Source of the DNA: a virus
Length of the DNA stretch: 64,000 nt
Virus record (IMG/VR): IMGVR_UViG_3300047564_005910
Location: 1 to 64,000 of that record
Strand: one strand, 5' to 3'
The notes under the pieces are model-generated. The model ran no database searches. It had not been told where the DNA came from and worked only from the letters and a program-made list of their open reading frames with translations. Each line of letters begins with the position of its first letter. Positions within the stretch are counted from its first letter, which is position 1. The translations under genes were made by a program, and so were the position numbers. Positions 49,601 through 57,261 of the stretch are shown piece after piece.

Positions 49601-51052
49601 TTTAGAAGTAAAAGTTTTTTCTAAGTCGGTAGATTCTAACCATTCAGTTTCTAAAACTTTATCATAAATTAGCTTATTATGTACTATACTTTTATTTGTA
49701 TGTGGTAAATTAAAGTTTTTATTTACGAGTTTGACCTCCGGGTTATATACATTTAAATACGTCGTATTAAAAAAGCTTGGTTTGTATGATGTTGCAGGTA
49801 TCATAAGCGTTGCGCTTAATGTAACTGCTCGCTTTTCCGGTGAATATATTTTTACAGAATCGAAAGCAAACCCCGCTACAGGTAGCCCCTGTATATTGTG
49901 CTTATAAAACCGTACAGGGATGTTTGGATATTCTTCAAGTATAACTTCTTCTTTAATAAAAAAATCAATTTTAACACTGGTTGGCGTAATAGAAGACAAA
50001 GAATAATTACCCCAAATACCCGTTAAAAACGCGCTAGATGTTTCTGCGGTTTTAATGGCTGATGATGTGTACGTATTAAACGTGTTTGTAACCTTTCTGT
50101 TTAAAGATAAGGATGGTGTATCAGAGTCTGGGTAAGAAAAATTTATTGTATCATTTTGTCGTTTTAAAATGTTAACGGGGTAATAGTCTACATTTTGTGG
50201 TGTATTTTTGTTTATTTTATAACCTTCTCTATTCCAAGCTAATGTTACTAAATACGGAATTTTTATTCCTGACCACTTTGTTTGGTAGATATTACTAATA
50301 ACCGTTTCTGAAATTTTTAAGTGTGTTGGTAGGGGTTTATCCGTGTACCAAAATGTTGCTTTTTGTATGGTGTTTTGAGTGCTGTTTAAACGATCGTTTT
50401 CTTGAGTGGTAGTTTTTAATGTAGCAAAAATTACTGTTGGTTGTTCTAAATACGGATCGTTAATACCTATATCTTCAGTAAAATAAAAGTTAACTGAACC
50501 TTTATAACCAATTAATATATTTTCAAAATATACAGGGGTATAATTTGTGGCAGTTAATTCTGTTACAACATTACCACTTAAATCATGAAACATCCATCGA
50601 GGAATTAATTGGTTCCAGGTTGGTTTAATTGGTGCATTATACGGGATTGATCTAGAATTATCAGCATATAGGGATATAACAGGGTCTCTTCCAGTTATAG
50701 TGGTTGTAAAGCTTACCTTTATAGGAGTATCTGTTTTTTGACCCGAACCAACAAAATAATCCGGTATGTGGTCAAAATATATTGTGTCACTTAAAAATTG
50801 ACGTACACTAACAGTAATAGTGGTGCTTTGTTGTTTATTTTCTTCGTCCCAAATAGTTAACCTAACAGTATAGGTACCACTATTAAAAAATTTATGCGTA
50901 ATTTTAGGGGTATTATGATACGAAGTACCGTCACTTATAACCCAAAGATATTTTTGTATAGAAGTATTTGTTACAGAGCGACTTTCAAATACAAATTCTG
51001 TAAAATTTGTATAGCCTGTTCTAAACTTTGTATATATAAGTGCTTGTAACAT
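46658..51052 (-). CDS. Large baseplate-associated protein with PKD and NHL segments (gp7 position)
   Basis: In this 1464-residue product a PKD domain occupies about residues 10-90 (YLWVISDGTS, KFFNSGTYTVRLTIWD). NHL-type propeller strands lie at about 485-665 (SVAYDPVDRIYWVADPDTNNIY, VKLDKNRDVWVSF, IYIDRKDNVWLTV) and again at about 1020-1140. The C-terminal 230 residues are helical, with KIANFTRYHSDIDYANIDGLYSLG. That stretch resembles wedge proteins following gp6 in marine T4-like phages, from memory. It directly follows gp6 (4 nt), the place of T4 gp7. It is a virion protein with confidence; gp7 equivalence is tentative. Confidence 0.6.
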   Translation of the reverse strand: MLQALIYTKFRTGYTNFTEFVFESRSVTNTSIQKYLWVISDGTSYHNTPKITHKFFNSGTYTVRLTIWDEENKQQSTTITVSVRQFLSDTIYFDHIPDYFVGSGQKTDTPIKVSFTTTITGRDPVISLYADNSRSIPYNAPIKPTWNQLIPRWMFHDLSGNVVTELTATNYTPVYFENILIGYKGSVNFYFTEDIGINDPYLEQPTVIFATLKTTTQENDRLNSTQNTIQKATFWYTDKPLPTHLKISETVISNIYQTKWSGIKIPYLVTLAWNREGYKINKNTPQNVDYYPVNILKRQNDTINFSYPDSDTPSLSLNRKVTNTFNTYTSSAIKTAETSSAFLTGIWGNYSLSSITPTSVKIDFFIKEEVILEEYPNIPVRFYKHNIQGLPVAGFAFDSVKIYSPEKRAVTLSATLMIPATSYKPSFFNTTYLNVYNPEVKLVNKNFNLPHTNKSIVHNKLIYDKVLETEWLESTDLEKTFTSKTTAYPTLNTPHSVAYDPVDRIYWVADPDTNNIYRLNKDHQVLTAISLMSYFDTDPRYLNKNKRPFDRSAPLQVKLDKNRDVWVSFYDELRLIKLNRDGDILFRTAHTSINKDAPPVSEPLKERNLSVYSLIDTDSQNNIWSTHTEYLYNELRKYSSTGSLLSTIILPTIYNPTSIYIDRKDNVWLTVAVTPYLIKPSQDRYGHYWDWFNLRPSKNAPLRWRDTRFVGLTNWVVEREIYPAGMYPKTWNREAFNGESLKTNYTFSVSYSARTSPVSSLSSIMPDITARGVDYRFEIMRLSSITTPFLSTFVAHIPVSGINVVTSLETQSIIPPITANIIMTIPSYINRYWPGLYNTETDYITAGTRIMIEVPQQRKAYNYLPKSLGYGTTRVNRPSAITTNPLNSATTIQRVTAMNPSYDVVYLEGNRALILFTATLDEQLRSATYPVSALPLASIIPGYVPGLFFRIYNFDYYTQNVYSFANTFTEYANYRYNTITTSSGTNISTNFFTSPLYASENDLTTNQISSINDPITSVRQVIPGNYGSIYCFNSAGDLVKNYTKKFERPESIISDNTNKIWFTHNYNHFTVLDPVTDYYQTWKIDTDTGYIFTVTKILSSELEPNSTTNKEHVFNNGIRGLHVDMFNRIWLVSNDKQKIYTFYAPNLTKNYRSYNANLRNSLNERHRLTQSFGDPTGNVWFQKYVIPEVEKTSMYLLTGQSNTFTVNPLQNQHYYRVKNESFDAAEQIRSYALPEILNQNTVLFEDFFGSILGNVDDSRENIGRVLFEKIANFTRYHSDIDYANIDGLYSLGQMLDVEIEQGLSKLKLPAEIKRLINTVSIPFKKLFGYSAKNTELSTAYLEPINTTYSFVTAGEILLIKEPITRSQFTYIVPVSTNSAGFFLSTDTPIPYSILKIPQLQDYMFDVLEIYRVTYSNTNNLNNTFIDWNNPSTVLLSSTQVNDWYKDEGVVEEMFNYVLTKNLLT

Positions 51053-51056
51053 GATT

Positions 51057-52880
51057 CTAGTATTCTAGAACTTGATACGTTATATTTTTTGTTTCAAGCT
51101 CAACTTTATTTACAATATAATCAATGTTGTAAAAGTACACAAACTCAAAATCTTTTACTTTATAGTTAGTACTAACAACTTGTTTATCTCTTTCCGGGTA
51201 TGTTGGGTTCCAAACAAAAAACGATAAACCTGATGTAATAATTGTTTGTTCGTCTTCTGTTACTCTTTGTGTGTAAACATCAGACACCCCATCGATAGAA
51301 ACGATATCACTATATAGCTGTCTTAAGTCGAGCAATTCCCCGAACATTCTACTGGATGTAAAGAAACTTTTAATAACCTCTATTACCCTATTTTTAATAT
51401 AACTATCATCTATAGCTACATTTAGATCTCTTTTTATAACTAATTTACAGCTTTGTTCATTTTCTAAGTCAATATCCCCAAAAGTATTTGTTACGCCAAA
51501 TGTTATAGCTTTATAAACAGGGTCTACAAAAACAATTTCTGAGGTTGAAGTTTTACGTTCTTGTAATGCATCGATTATTAATTGTTTTAAACTAGGTTGT
51601 ACAAAGTTAACTGTACCGTTTTGTAGTCTTGGGGCTAATAAGATATAAATGTTGTTAAAATTACATGAATCTGCAAAATAAATTTGATTAAAAAGCGGTC
51701 TATCGGTTTTATCTAAATCTTGTAACCCGATATCTTTATAGTACTTCAAATACGTTGTTAGGTAGGTCCAGTTGTTTATAACTTTTACATCCGTTAAGAG
51801 GTAAGAGTATCTTTCTCTTATAAAAGATTCATAATCAGTTAGAGAGACAAGTCTGTTAGCAGACCGAAAACTTTTTGGTGCGTTTGTACGAATTTCTTCA
51901 ACGTCTTCTGCAGATGAAAATGGAGTCGATCCTTGCGGGTTTGATAGAATAAAGTTATTTGCTAAATTTGAATTTAAGCTATTAAGTTGTTGTTTTTGGG
52001 TGTCATTGTATACCTGATTAAACAACGGGGTATTAAAGATGTTTAATGATGTTTGGCGTAATGCGTAAGGACCGACCTCACCTAATTTACCGGTGCTTGC
52101 TAAATAATAAACCTGTACAATATCTCCTTCGTTTAGTTTATTACCGTATATGCTATTACCAAATTTTAATTCTATTTGTTTATATTCGTTTACTCTTGGT
52201 TCGAATACCATAGACGTATTTGTTTCGTAAAAAATGTTAGCAGTACGTTCATATTTTATATATGAATTTTGAGCTTTAGGTTTTATATAAACGTCTAAAT
52301 TATTGTAATCAACAATATCTTTAGTATTAATTACAAACGTTTCAAAATTTTCCCCTGTAGCTACAAACGCTGGGTGTTCAATCCAAGTACCTTCAAATAA
52401 AAGTTTACGTCGGGATAAGTCTTCTAAATAAACAACTCCTTCTTGTGGTTTGTAAAAATTTACATCTTCAACAAACGAATAACGAGTACGGTTTGTAAAA
52501 ACATAACTATAACGAGGTATAGTGTAGCTACCTATAGGTAAAAAGCTTTTAGCTGATGCTTCAAAAGAAAGAGTTGCTGTCTGATCCCCTACAGGTTTGT
52601 AATTAATAAGTTTTACAATACGATTTATATTTTCATATAACTCCGCTTCAGAAAACAATGTTTCGGTGGAAGTTTTATTTAGGTAATATATTAATGTATG
52701 ATAAGAATACGATATGATATCAATAATTGAAGCAAGATTACTACCTATATAGTTTTGATCTGTAAAATTACTGTTTTCACTTAATCTGTCTATGATTAAC
52801 TGTCTTAATGATAGAGCGTCAAACGCAGCGTAGCCGTTTTTAGGGATTGTAAAGTCTGATTGTATTTGCTGATCTTTCAT
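51057..52880 (-). CDS. gp6: Baseplate wedge protein gp6-like (Baseplate_J family)
   Basis: The 607-residue product has the gp6/Baseplate_J layout. The N-terminal helical part has DALSLRQLIIDRLSENSNFTDQNYIGSNLASIIDII (about residues 21-56), in which the FTDxxYxGSNxxxLxDI pattern is diagnostic of T4-like gp6. A central beta domain contains YKQIELKFGNSIYGNKLNEGDIV (about 230-252). A DVKVINNW segment (about 365) and a C-terminal portion with VVSTNYKVKDFEFV complete it. gp6 dimers build the ring that joins the baseplate wedges. T4 gp6 has 660 residues. It follows gp25 by 5 nt, the conserved T4-like gene order. Confidence 0.88.
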   Translation of the reverse strand: MKDQQIQSDFTIPKNGYAAFDALSLRQLIIDRLSENSNFTDQNYIGSNLASIIDIISYSYHTLIYYLNKTSTETLFSEAELYENINRIVKLINYKPVGDQTATLSFEASAKSFLPIGSYTIPRYSYVFTNRTRYSFVEDVNFYKPQEGVVYLEDLSRRKLLFEGTWIEHPAFVATGENFETFVINTKDIVDYNNLDVYIKPKAQNSYIKYERTANIFYETNTSMVFEPRVNEYKQIELKFGNSIYGNKLNEGDIVQVYYLASTGKLGEVGPYALRQTSLNIFNTPLFNQVYNDTQKQQLNSLNSNLANNFILSNPQGSTPFSSAEDVEEIRTNAPKSFRSANRLVSLTDYESFIRERYSYLLTDVKVINNWTYLTTYLKYYKDIGLQDLDKTDRPLFNQIYFADSCNFNNIYILLAPRLQNGTVNFVQPSLKQLIIDALQERKTSTSEIVFVDPVYKAITFGVTNTFGDIDLENEQSCKLVIKRDLNVAIDDSYIKNRVIEVIKSFFTSSRMFGELLDLRQLYSDIVSIDGVSDVYTQRVTEDEQTIITSGLSFFVWNPTYPERDKQVVSTNYKVKDFEFVYFYNIDYIVNKVELETKNITYQVLEY

Positions 52881-52885
52881 GTTTG

Positions 52886-53383
52886 TTATTTGTTACGAGA
52901 TGTAGGTATAGAAATTATTGATTGACGTTTTAAGTCAAAGTTATAAAGTGTTTCAAAATTGGTTCTAAGTACAGGTATTTCTAAAAATATTGATATTATA
53001 TAAGCATTTTCATCAGGCTTACCATCTACTATTATTTTTCTTACAATAACTCTTGGTTCAAATTTTTTAATAGCTGTGTGCATTTTGTTACCTATCATTT
53101 GAGCTGTTGTTTCAGTTATAGGTTCGAACAAAAACTGATATAAATCTAAGCCATATTCCGGAAACAAGAATCTTTGTCCCGGTAGAGTATTGAAAAGATT
53201 TGTTAGAGAGTTAATAATAGCTTTTGTATCAAAACTAGCTTGAATATCGGAACCAGGAACCGAGTTTTCGAAGCCCGGTTGTATTATTTTTGTTTGAGAA
53301 ACATCTAAGGTTAAATCTTTATAAAAGAAGTCCGTATTGATCTCGGTTGCTATTTTTTCAAGAGTCTGTATTTTGATAGCCAT
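52886..53383 (-). CDS. gp25: Baseplate wedge protein gp25-like
   Basis: The 165-residue product belongs to the GPW/gp25 family. The defining core is IINSLTNLFNTLPGQRFLFPEYGLDLYQFLFEPI (about residues 50-83; G-x-R-x-F-x-P-x-Y-G-x-x-L), followed by the invariant FEPRV (about 110-114) and a VDGKPDENAYIISIFLEIP strand pair. gp25 nucleates sheath assembly and links gp6 to the hub. T4 gp25 is 132 residues; the extra length is N-terminal. A CCTAAATA box lies 10 nt before its ATG, so it heads the gp25-gp6-wedge transcript. Confidence 0.92.
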   Translation of the reverse strand: MAIKIQTLEKIATEINTDFFYKDLTLDVSQTKIIQPGFENSVPGSDIQASFDTKAIINSLTNLFNTLPGQRFLFPEYGLDLYQFLFEPITETTAQMIGNKMHTAIKKFEPRVIVRKIIVDGKPDENAYIISIFLEIPVLRTNFETLYNFDLKRQSIISIPTSRNK

Positions 53384-53393
53384 TTTACACTAT

Positions 53394-53401
53394 TATTTAG
53401 G
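53394..53401 (-). promoter_or_regulatory. Late-promoter-like octamer CCTAAATA for the gp25 operon
   Basis: Lies 10 nt before the minus-strand ATG at 53383, and is a weaker match than most. Confidence 0.35.
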
Positions 53402-53410
53402 GCTAGAACA

Positions 53411-53418
53411 CATAAATA
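53411..53418 (+). promoter_or_regulatory. Late-promoter-like octamer CATAAATA
   Basis: Lies 3 nt before the ATG at 53422 and 12 nt before a second in-frame ATG at 53431. It is divergent from the gp25 box. Confidence 0.45.
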
Positions 53419-53421
53419 ATA

Positions 53422-53985
53422 ATGATTCACATGGAAACACAATTTAATCTTTTATACGAGAATTTACTAGAACGTTATCAACAAGGTGGGTATCTAATCG
53501 GGGATCGTGTTAGATTTCGCAAAGATTGTCTTAATCTTGAGTTCTTTAAAGGTAAGGCTAAAGGGTTTATTGATTTAATAAGAAGTTGTATGGATGAAAA
53601 CTTTGATCTTAATTTAAGAATTAGTGCTCTAAAAAGTATTTACCCTACAACAACCCAAAACTATCGCGGCGGGACTGAATCTCCAGATTGTGTCTACGCT
53701 GATGTAATAATAGAGTACGCCCCTGGTTTATATCGCAACCCGATGACAGTACCTATTGAATCGTTTGAATTAATGGAAGATGGCGTTAATACAGGGCCAG
53801 TACCTGATAGTATTAAGCGTAAAGGAGATATCGATATTAAACCAGTACCGGTTAGTACAAAAGGTACAGAAAATTTTGAAGTAAATCTCACTAACAAAAA
53901 TACACAATTGCCAGGGGGTAGTAGATACAACGATTCAAAGCCATCGGCTAATTGGAAACCTCTTCCAAAGAATAAAAAGCACTAA
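53422..53985 (+). CDS. Hypothetical phage protein
   Basis: The 187-residue product begins with a helical LYENLLERYQQGGYLIGDRVRFRKDCL (about residues 10-36), and YQxGGxLxGDRVxFxKD suggests a small beta-barrel entry. The last 70 residues are low-complexity and Asn/Pro/Lys-rich (PGGSRYNDSKPSANWKPLPKNKK), as in flexible tails. The ATG at 53431 may be the true start because the late-type box is only 3 nt from the first ATG. Similar proteins are, from memory, found in marine T4-like phages without function. It is divergent from gp25. Confidence 0.6.
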   Translation: MIHMETQFNLLYENLLERYQQGGYLIGDRVRFRKDCLNLEFFKGKAKGFIDLIRSCMDENFDLNLRISALKSIYPTTTQNYRGGTESPDCVYADVIIEYAPGLYRNPMTVPIESFELMEDGVNTGPVPDSIKRKGDIDIKPVPVSTKGTENFEVNLTNKNTQLPGGSRYNDSKPSANWKPLPKNKKH

Positions 53986-54040
53986 TATTTGTAGCAATTC
54001 TAGCTTTTGTGGCTAAACTGGCATAAATTAATTTACATTT

Positions 54041-56029
54041 ATGGCTACATACGTTTCTGATCTTTTACCCGAACCATTTTTAAAGCAGTACCAAGATAAA
54101 ACACCACCATGGGGTTTTAATGGGTTAGGTTATATAGTGTATAAAAGAACATACGCTCGTAAATTAGAGGGTACAGATCAAACGGAAGAATGGTGGCAGA
54201 CAGTGGCTCGTTGTATTAATGGAGCACAAGAAATTGGAGCTGATTATACTCAGGCTGAAGCACAAAGGTTATACGACCTTATTTTTAATCTTAAATGCAA
54301 TTTTGCAGGGCGTATGCTTTGGCAGCTTGGTACAGAGACTGTAAAAAAGTTTGGTGCTAATTCATTACTGAATTGCTGGTATGTATCTATTAATGACCCA
54401 AAGACTTTTCTTTTTATATTTGAAAACTTAATGCTTGGTGGTGGTGTTGGCTTCTCTATTCGTAGAGAAGATATTCATGAACTACCTAAGATTAAAAAAG
54501 GAGTAACTGTAGAACATCAATGTACTAAAGACGCAGATTTTATTGTACCTGATTCTCGTTCAGGGTGGGTTGAATTACTTCGTAAGGTGCTAGAGGCATA
54601 TTATAATACCGGTAAATCATTTTCTTATTCCACTATTCTCATAAGAGGGGCCGGTGAAAGAATAACCGGTTTTGGTGGAACAGCATCTGGACCGGGTATT
54701 TTAATTGAAGGTATCGGTAAAATTTCTCAAATACTTCAACAAAGAGAAGGTAAAAAACTTCGCTCTACCGATGTATTAGATATCTGTAATATAATTGGTT
54801 CGATTGTAGTTGCTGGAAACGTAAGACGCTCAGCACAAATAGCTTTAGGTGACCCTGATGATTATCTCTATCTTAGAGCTAAAAACTGGTCATTAGGTAA
54901 TATTCCAAACTGGAGAGCTATGTCTAATAACACGATATATGCCGATGACTTTTCCCATATTTCTAGTGAAATATGGTCTAACGGTTACGTAACTGATAAA
55001 GAAACAGGGTTTGCAAAAGGGGAACCGTATGGATTCTTTAATTTGCCTTTATCTCAAAAATATGGCCGCCTTAAAGACGGGCAAATGAAAAAGTCTAAAC
55101 TTTATCCTACTGATGAAGATAATGTTTTGGGTACTAATCCTTGTGCAGAAATTTCATTAAATTCCTATGAATGTTGCAACCTTTCAGAACTTTATCTAAA
55201 CAATATTACTTCTGCAGAAGAGTTGGTAGAATGCGCAACACTTCTTTATAAAACACAAAAAGCAACTGCGGCAATGCCGTTTATACACGACGAAACAAAT
55301 AAAATCGTTCATAAAAACATGAGATTGGGTCTCGGTGTTACAGGTATTTGTCAGTGTACTGATGAAAAAATAGAGTGGTTAGACAAAGGGTACGAAGCTT
55401 TACGTAAGTTTGATAAAGAATGGTCTAAACACAAGGGATACCCTGAATCTATTAAGTTAACCACTGTTAAACCTTCAGGTACTCTATCCCTTCTTGCAGG
55501 GTCAACACCCGGGGTACACCCGGCTTATTCGCCATTTTATATTCGCCGAGTAAGAATGGGATCTGGGGATAAACTTGTAAATATCTGTCGAGATCTTGGG
55601 TATCATGTTGAATTTGTTCGTGGCTTTGATGGTAAAGAAGATCATTCGACCATAGTTGTTGAGTTTCCGTGTTATGCGGGCGGTAATTGTGTTGTAGCTA
55701 AAAATATGACCGCAGTACAGCAGCTTGACCTTGTTAAAAAACTTCAAACTTACTGGTCTGATAATGCCGTATCAGTAACTGTATATTACAGACAGGATGA
55801 ACTTGAAGAAATTAAAGCTTGGTTGGAAGTAAATTATGAAACATCAATAAAATCAGTTTCATTTTTACTACACAACGAACACGGGTTTGCTCAAGCCCCG
55901 TACGAAGAAATAACTGAAGAAGAGTATAATAAGTCTGTTGAGAGGGTTAAATCAATAACTACAATCAATATCGGGCAAGGGGAAATTGAAAGTATGGAAT
56001 GTGTTGGCGGGGTTTGCCCTATTAAATAG
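54041..56029 (+). CDS. nrdJ: Class II (adenosylcobalamin-dependent) ribonucleotide reductase
   Basis: The 662-residue product matches the monomeric Lactobacillus leichmannii-type RTPR. NPCAEISL carries Cys368 (thiyl-radical site) and Glu370, and Cys379 follows in YECCNL. The opposing redox Cys112 is in LLNCWY, and the C-terminal pair Cys654/Cys659 is in CVGGVCPIK, identical in spacing to the Lactobacillus enzyme. FGGTASGP and GNVRRSAQIALG are further family motifs. It reduces ribonucleotides (triphosphates in this family) to deoxyribonucleotides using coenzyme B12 and works in air or without oxygen. It is shorter than the 739-residue reference, mostly before FGGTASGP and in the C-terminal half. 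It lies in a nucleotide/replication block with dUTPase and clamp loader. The host must supply B12 and reductant. Confidence 0.95.
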   Translation: MATYVSDLLPEPFLKQYQDKTPPWGFNGLGYIVYKRTYARKLEGTDQTEEWWQTVARCINGAQEIGADYTQAEAQRLYDLIFNLKCNFAGRMLWQLGTETVKKFGANSLLNCWYVSINDPKTFLFIFENLMLGGGVGFSIRREDIHELPKIKKGVTVEHQCTKDADFIVPDSRSGWVELLRKVLEAYYNTGKSFSYSTILIRGAGERITGFGGTASGPGILIEGIGKISQILQQREGKKLRSTDVLDICNIIGSIVVAGNVRRSAQIALGDPDDYLYLRAKNWSLGNIPNWRAMSNNTIYADDFSHISSEIWSNGYVTDKETGFAKGEPYGFFNLPLSQKYGRLKDGQMKKSKLYPTDEDNVLGTNPCAEISLNSYECCNLSELYLNNITSAEELVECATLLYKTQKATAAMPFIHDETNKIVHKNMRLGLGVTGICQCTDEKIEWLDKGYEALRKFDKEWSKHKGYPESIKLTTVKPSGTLSLLAGSTPGVHPAYSPFYIRRVRMGSGDKLVNICRDLGYHVEFVRGFDGKEDHSTIVVEFPCYAGGNCVVAKNMTAVQQLDLVKKLQTYWSDNAVSVTVYYRQDELEEIKAWLEVNYETSIKSVSFLLHNEHGFAQAPYEEITEEEYNKSVERVKSITTINIGQGEIESMECVGGVCPIK

Positions 56030-56525
56030 TTTCTTCGCTAATAACTTCACTATCTAAAATAGTTATAGGCTCAACTTCTTTTTCAGCTTCTAATAACTGT
56101 TTAATAATTTCTTCCCGGGAAGCGATTAAAACATTTGTATTATTAGTAACATTATTATTTGGTAACATACCAGCAACCGCTTTACGGCCTGCTATATCAA
56201 TTTCTTTTAATTCTCTATCGGTTTTTGCTTTCTTGTTTTGTAGATTAATACGATTTAACGCTTCCAATGCTTTAGTTGTCGAAGATATAAGTTCTGATAA
56301 GGCTGCTATTTCATCAGGGTTTTGTCCTTGTACTATAAAATCTTTTAAATCTTCTACCGCCCCTAAGCCTGAGTTAATTAACTTACTGGCTTTTTTAAGT
56401 ATAAATTCGTTTATATTTTCGTCTGTTAAATCGTTATTTTGTTCTGCTCTAACAGGTTTTTGAGTATTTGTCGGTAACTGAAAACTAGACAATTCATCTA
56501 GTAATGTGTTTAAATCATCTGACAT
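56022..56525 (-). CDS. Small terminase subunit, gp16-like
   Basis: The 167-residue product is helical and charged. Residues about 42-70 (EFILKKASKLINSGLGAVEDLKDFI) and 70-105 (QGQNPDEIAALSELISSTTKALEALNRINLQNKKAK) follow the pattern of small terminases of T4-like marine phages, with the typical late NNNVTNNTNVLIASREEIIKQL segment (about 122-143). The small subunit forms a ring that regulates the packaging ATPase and DNA cutting. It sits alone on the minus strand, inside the nucleotide-metabolism block, and its stop overlaps the RNR stop by 8 nt. The large terminase is not in this window. Assignment rests on pattern recognition. Confidence 0.6.
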   Translation of the reverse strand: MSDDLNTLLDELSSFQLPTNTQKPVRAEQNNDLTDENINEFILKKASKLINSGLGAVEDLKDFIVQGQNPDEIAALSELISSTTKALEALNRINLQNKKAKTDRELKEIDIAGRKAVAGMLPNNNVTNNTNVLIASREEIIKQLLEAEKEVEPITILDSEVISEETI

Positions 56526-56545
56526 AAAATTAATTAAGGTAAAAG

Positions 56546-56573
56546 TTGAATCTTTTATACAAGGTTGTATAAT
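56546..56573 (+). promoter_or_regulatory. Sigma70-like promoter
   Basis: TTGAAT (56546-56551), 16 bp, TATAAT (56568-56573). The ATG of the 55-residue gene is 9 nt after the -10, leaving almost no leader. It probably drives the dUTPase unit. Confidence 0.6.
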
Positions 56574-56582
56574 ATATAAATT

Positions 56583-56750
56583 ATGGAAATTATAGTCAAC
56601 ACCTTATATGGTACTTATATTGTACCAGCAAGTAAAGCAGATCAATTAGTAGCGTGGCTGCAACAAAACGCTGTGAAGCAAGGTCAGCAACCTATCGGTG
56701 AAATAAAACAAGACGGAAATTACTTAGGTAAACAGCTTATTAATGAATAA
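56583..56750 (+). CDS. Hypothetical small protein (55 aa) upstream of dUTPase
   Basis: The product begins MEIIVNTLYGTYIVPASKADQLVAWL and ends YLGKQLINE, a likely small alpha/beta protein. Its last 8 nt overlap the dUTPase start, so the two are co-translated. A good sigma70-like promoter sits directly before it. No family is recognised. Confidence 0.65.
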   Translation: MEIIVNTLYGTYIVPASKADQLVAWLQQNAVKQGQQPIGEIKQDGNYLGKQLINE

Positions 56751-57246
56751 TTCATTTACAACATATACATCTCCACAATACGATCCTAAATCGTTAGATC
56801 TTAGTAGTTGGAAAATAAAGTTTTTAAAAACACATACAGACGCTATTTTACCAGAAAGAAAGCATGACGATACGTTTACCGGGGATAGCGGATACGACGT
56901 AACAGCGGTAGAAGATAAAATTATTCCTGCAAGAGGAGCAGCTATCGTCGAGGTTGGCCTAAAGTTAGCTTATGTTCCTCCTGGTTTGTGGATACGGGTA
57001 GAAAGTAGATCCGGGCTGCAATTTAAACACGGAATATCTGCTTTTAACGGTATTATTGATAACTCATATCGTGGGGATTGCGGTATTCGTTTAATAAACA
57101 ATAGCGACAAAGACTATGAAGTAAAAAAGGGTGACCGTATAGCTCAATTTGTAGTCTATACTTTAGTAGCTCCGCAAACAGACTGGGCAGAAGAAGTACA
57201 AGAAACTGTGCGCGGGGAAAAAGGTTTTGGAAGTAGCGGTCGTTGA
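56743..57246 (+). CDS. dut: dUTPase (trimeric type)
   Basis: The 167-residue product carries all five trimeric dUTPase motifs: I, SGYDVTA (about residues 48-54); II, VESRSGLQ (about 86-93); III, GIIDNSYRGD (about 105-114); IV, GDRIAQFVV (about 130-138); and V, GEKGFGSSGR at the C-terminus, the flexible arm closing over the active site. It hydrolyses dUTP to dUMP and pyrophosphate, preventing uracil incorporation and feeding dTMP synthesis. About 28 N-terminal residues precede the usual core. It overlaps the 55-residue gene by 8 nt and is next to class II RNR, so the two act in the same dNTP pathway. Confidence 0.95.
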   Translation: MNNSFTTYTSPQYDPKSLDLSSWKIKFLKTHTDAILPERKHDDTFTGDSGYDVTAVEDKIIPARGAAIVEVGLKLAYVPPGLWIRVESRSGLQFKHGISAFNGIIDNSYRGDCGIRLINNSDKDYEVKKGDRIAQFVVYTLVAPQTDWAEEVQETVRGEKGFGSSGR

Positions 57247-57255
57247 TAGTATAAT
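57227..57255 (+). promoter_or_regulatory. Sigma70-like promoter for the clamp loader
   Basis: TTGGAA (57227-57232), 17 bp, TATAAT (57250-57255), partly inside the dUTPase 3' end. The ATG at 57262 is 6 nt after the -10 box. Confidence 0.6.
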
Positions 57256-57261
57256 ACAACT

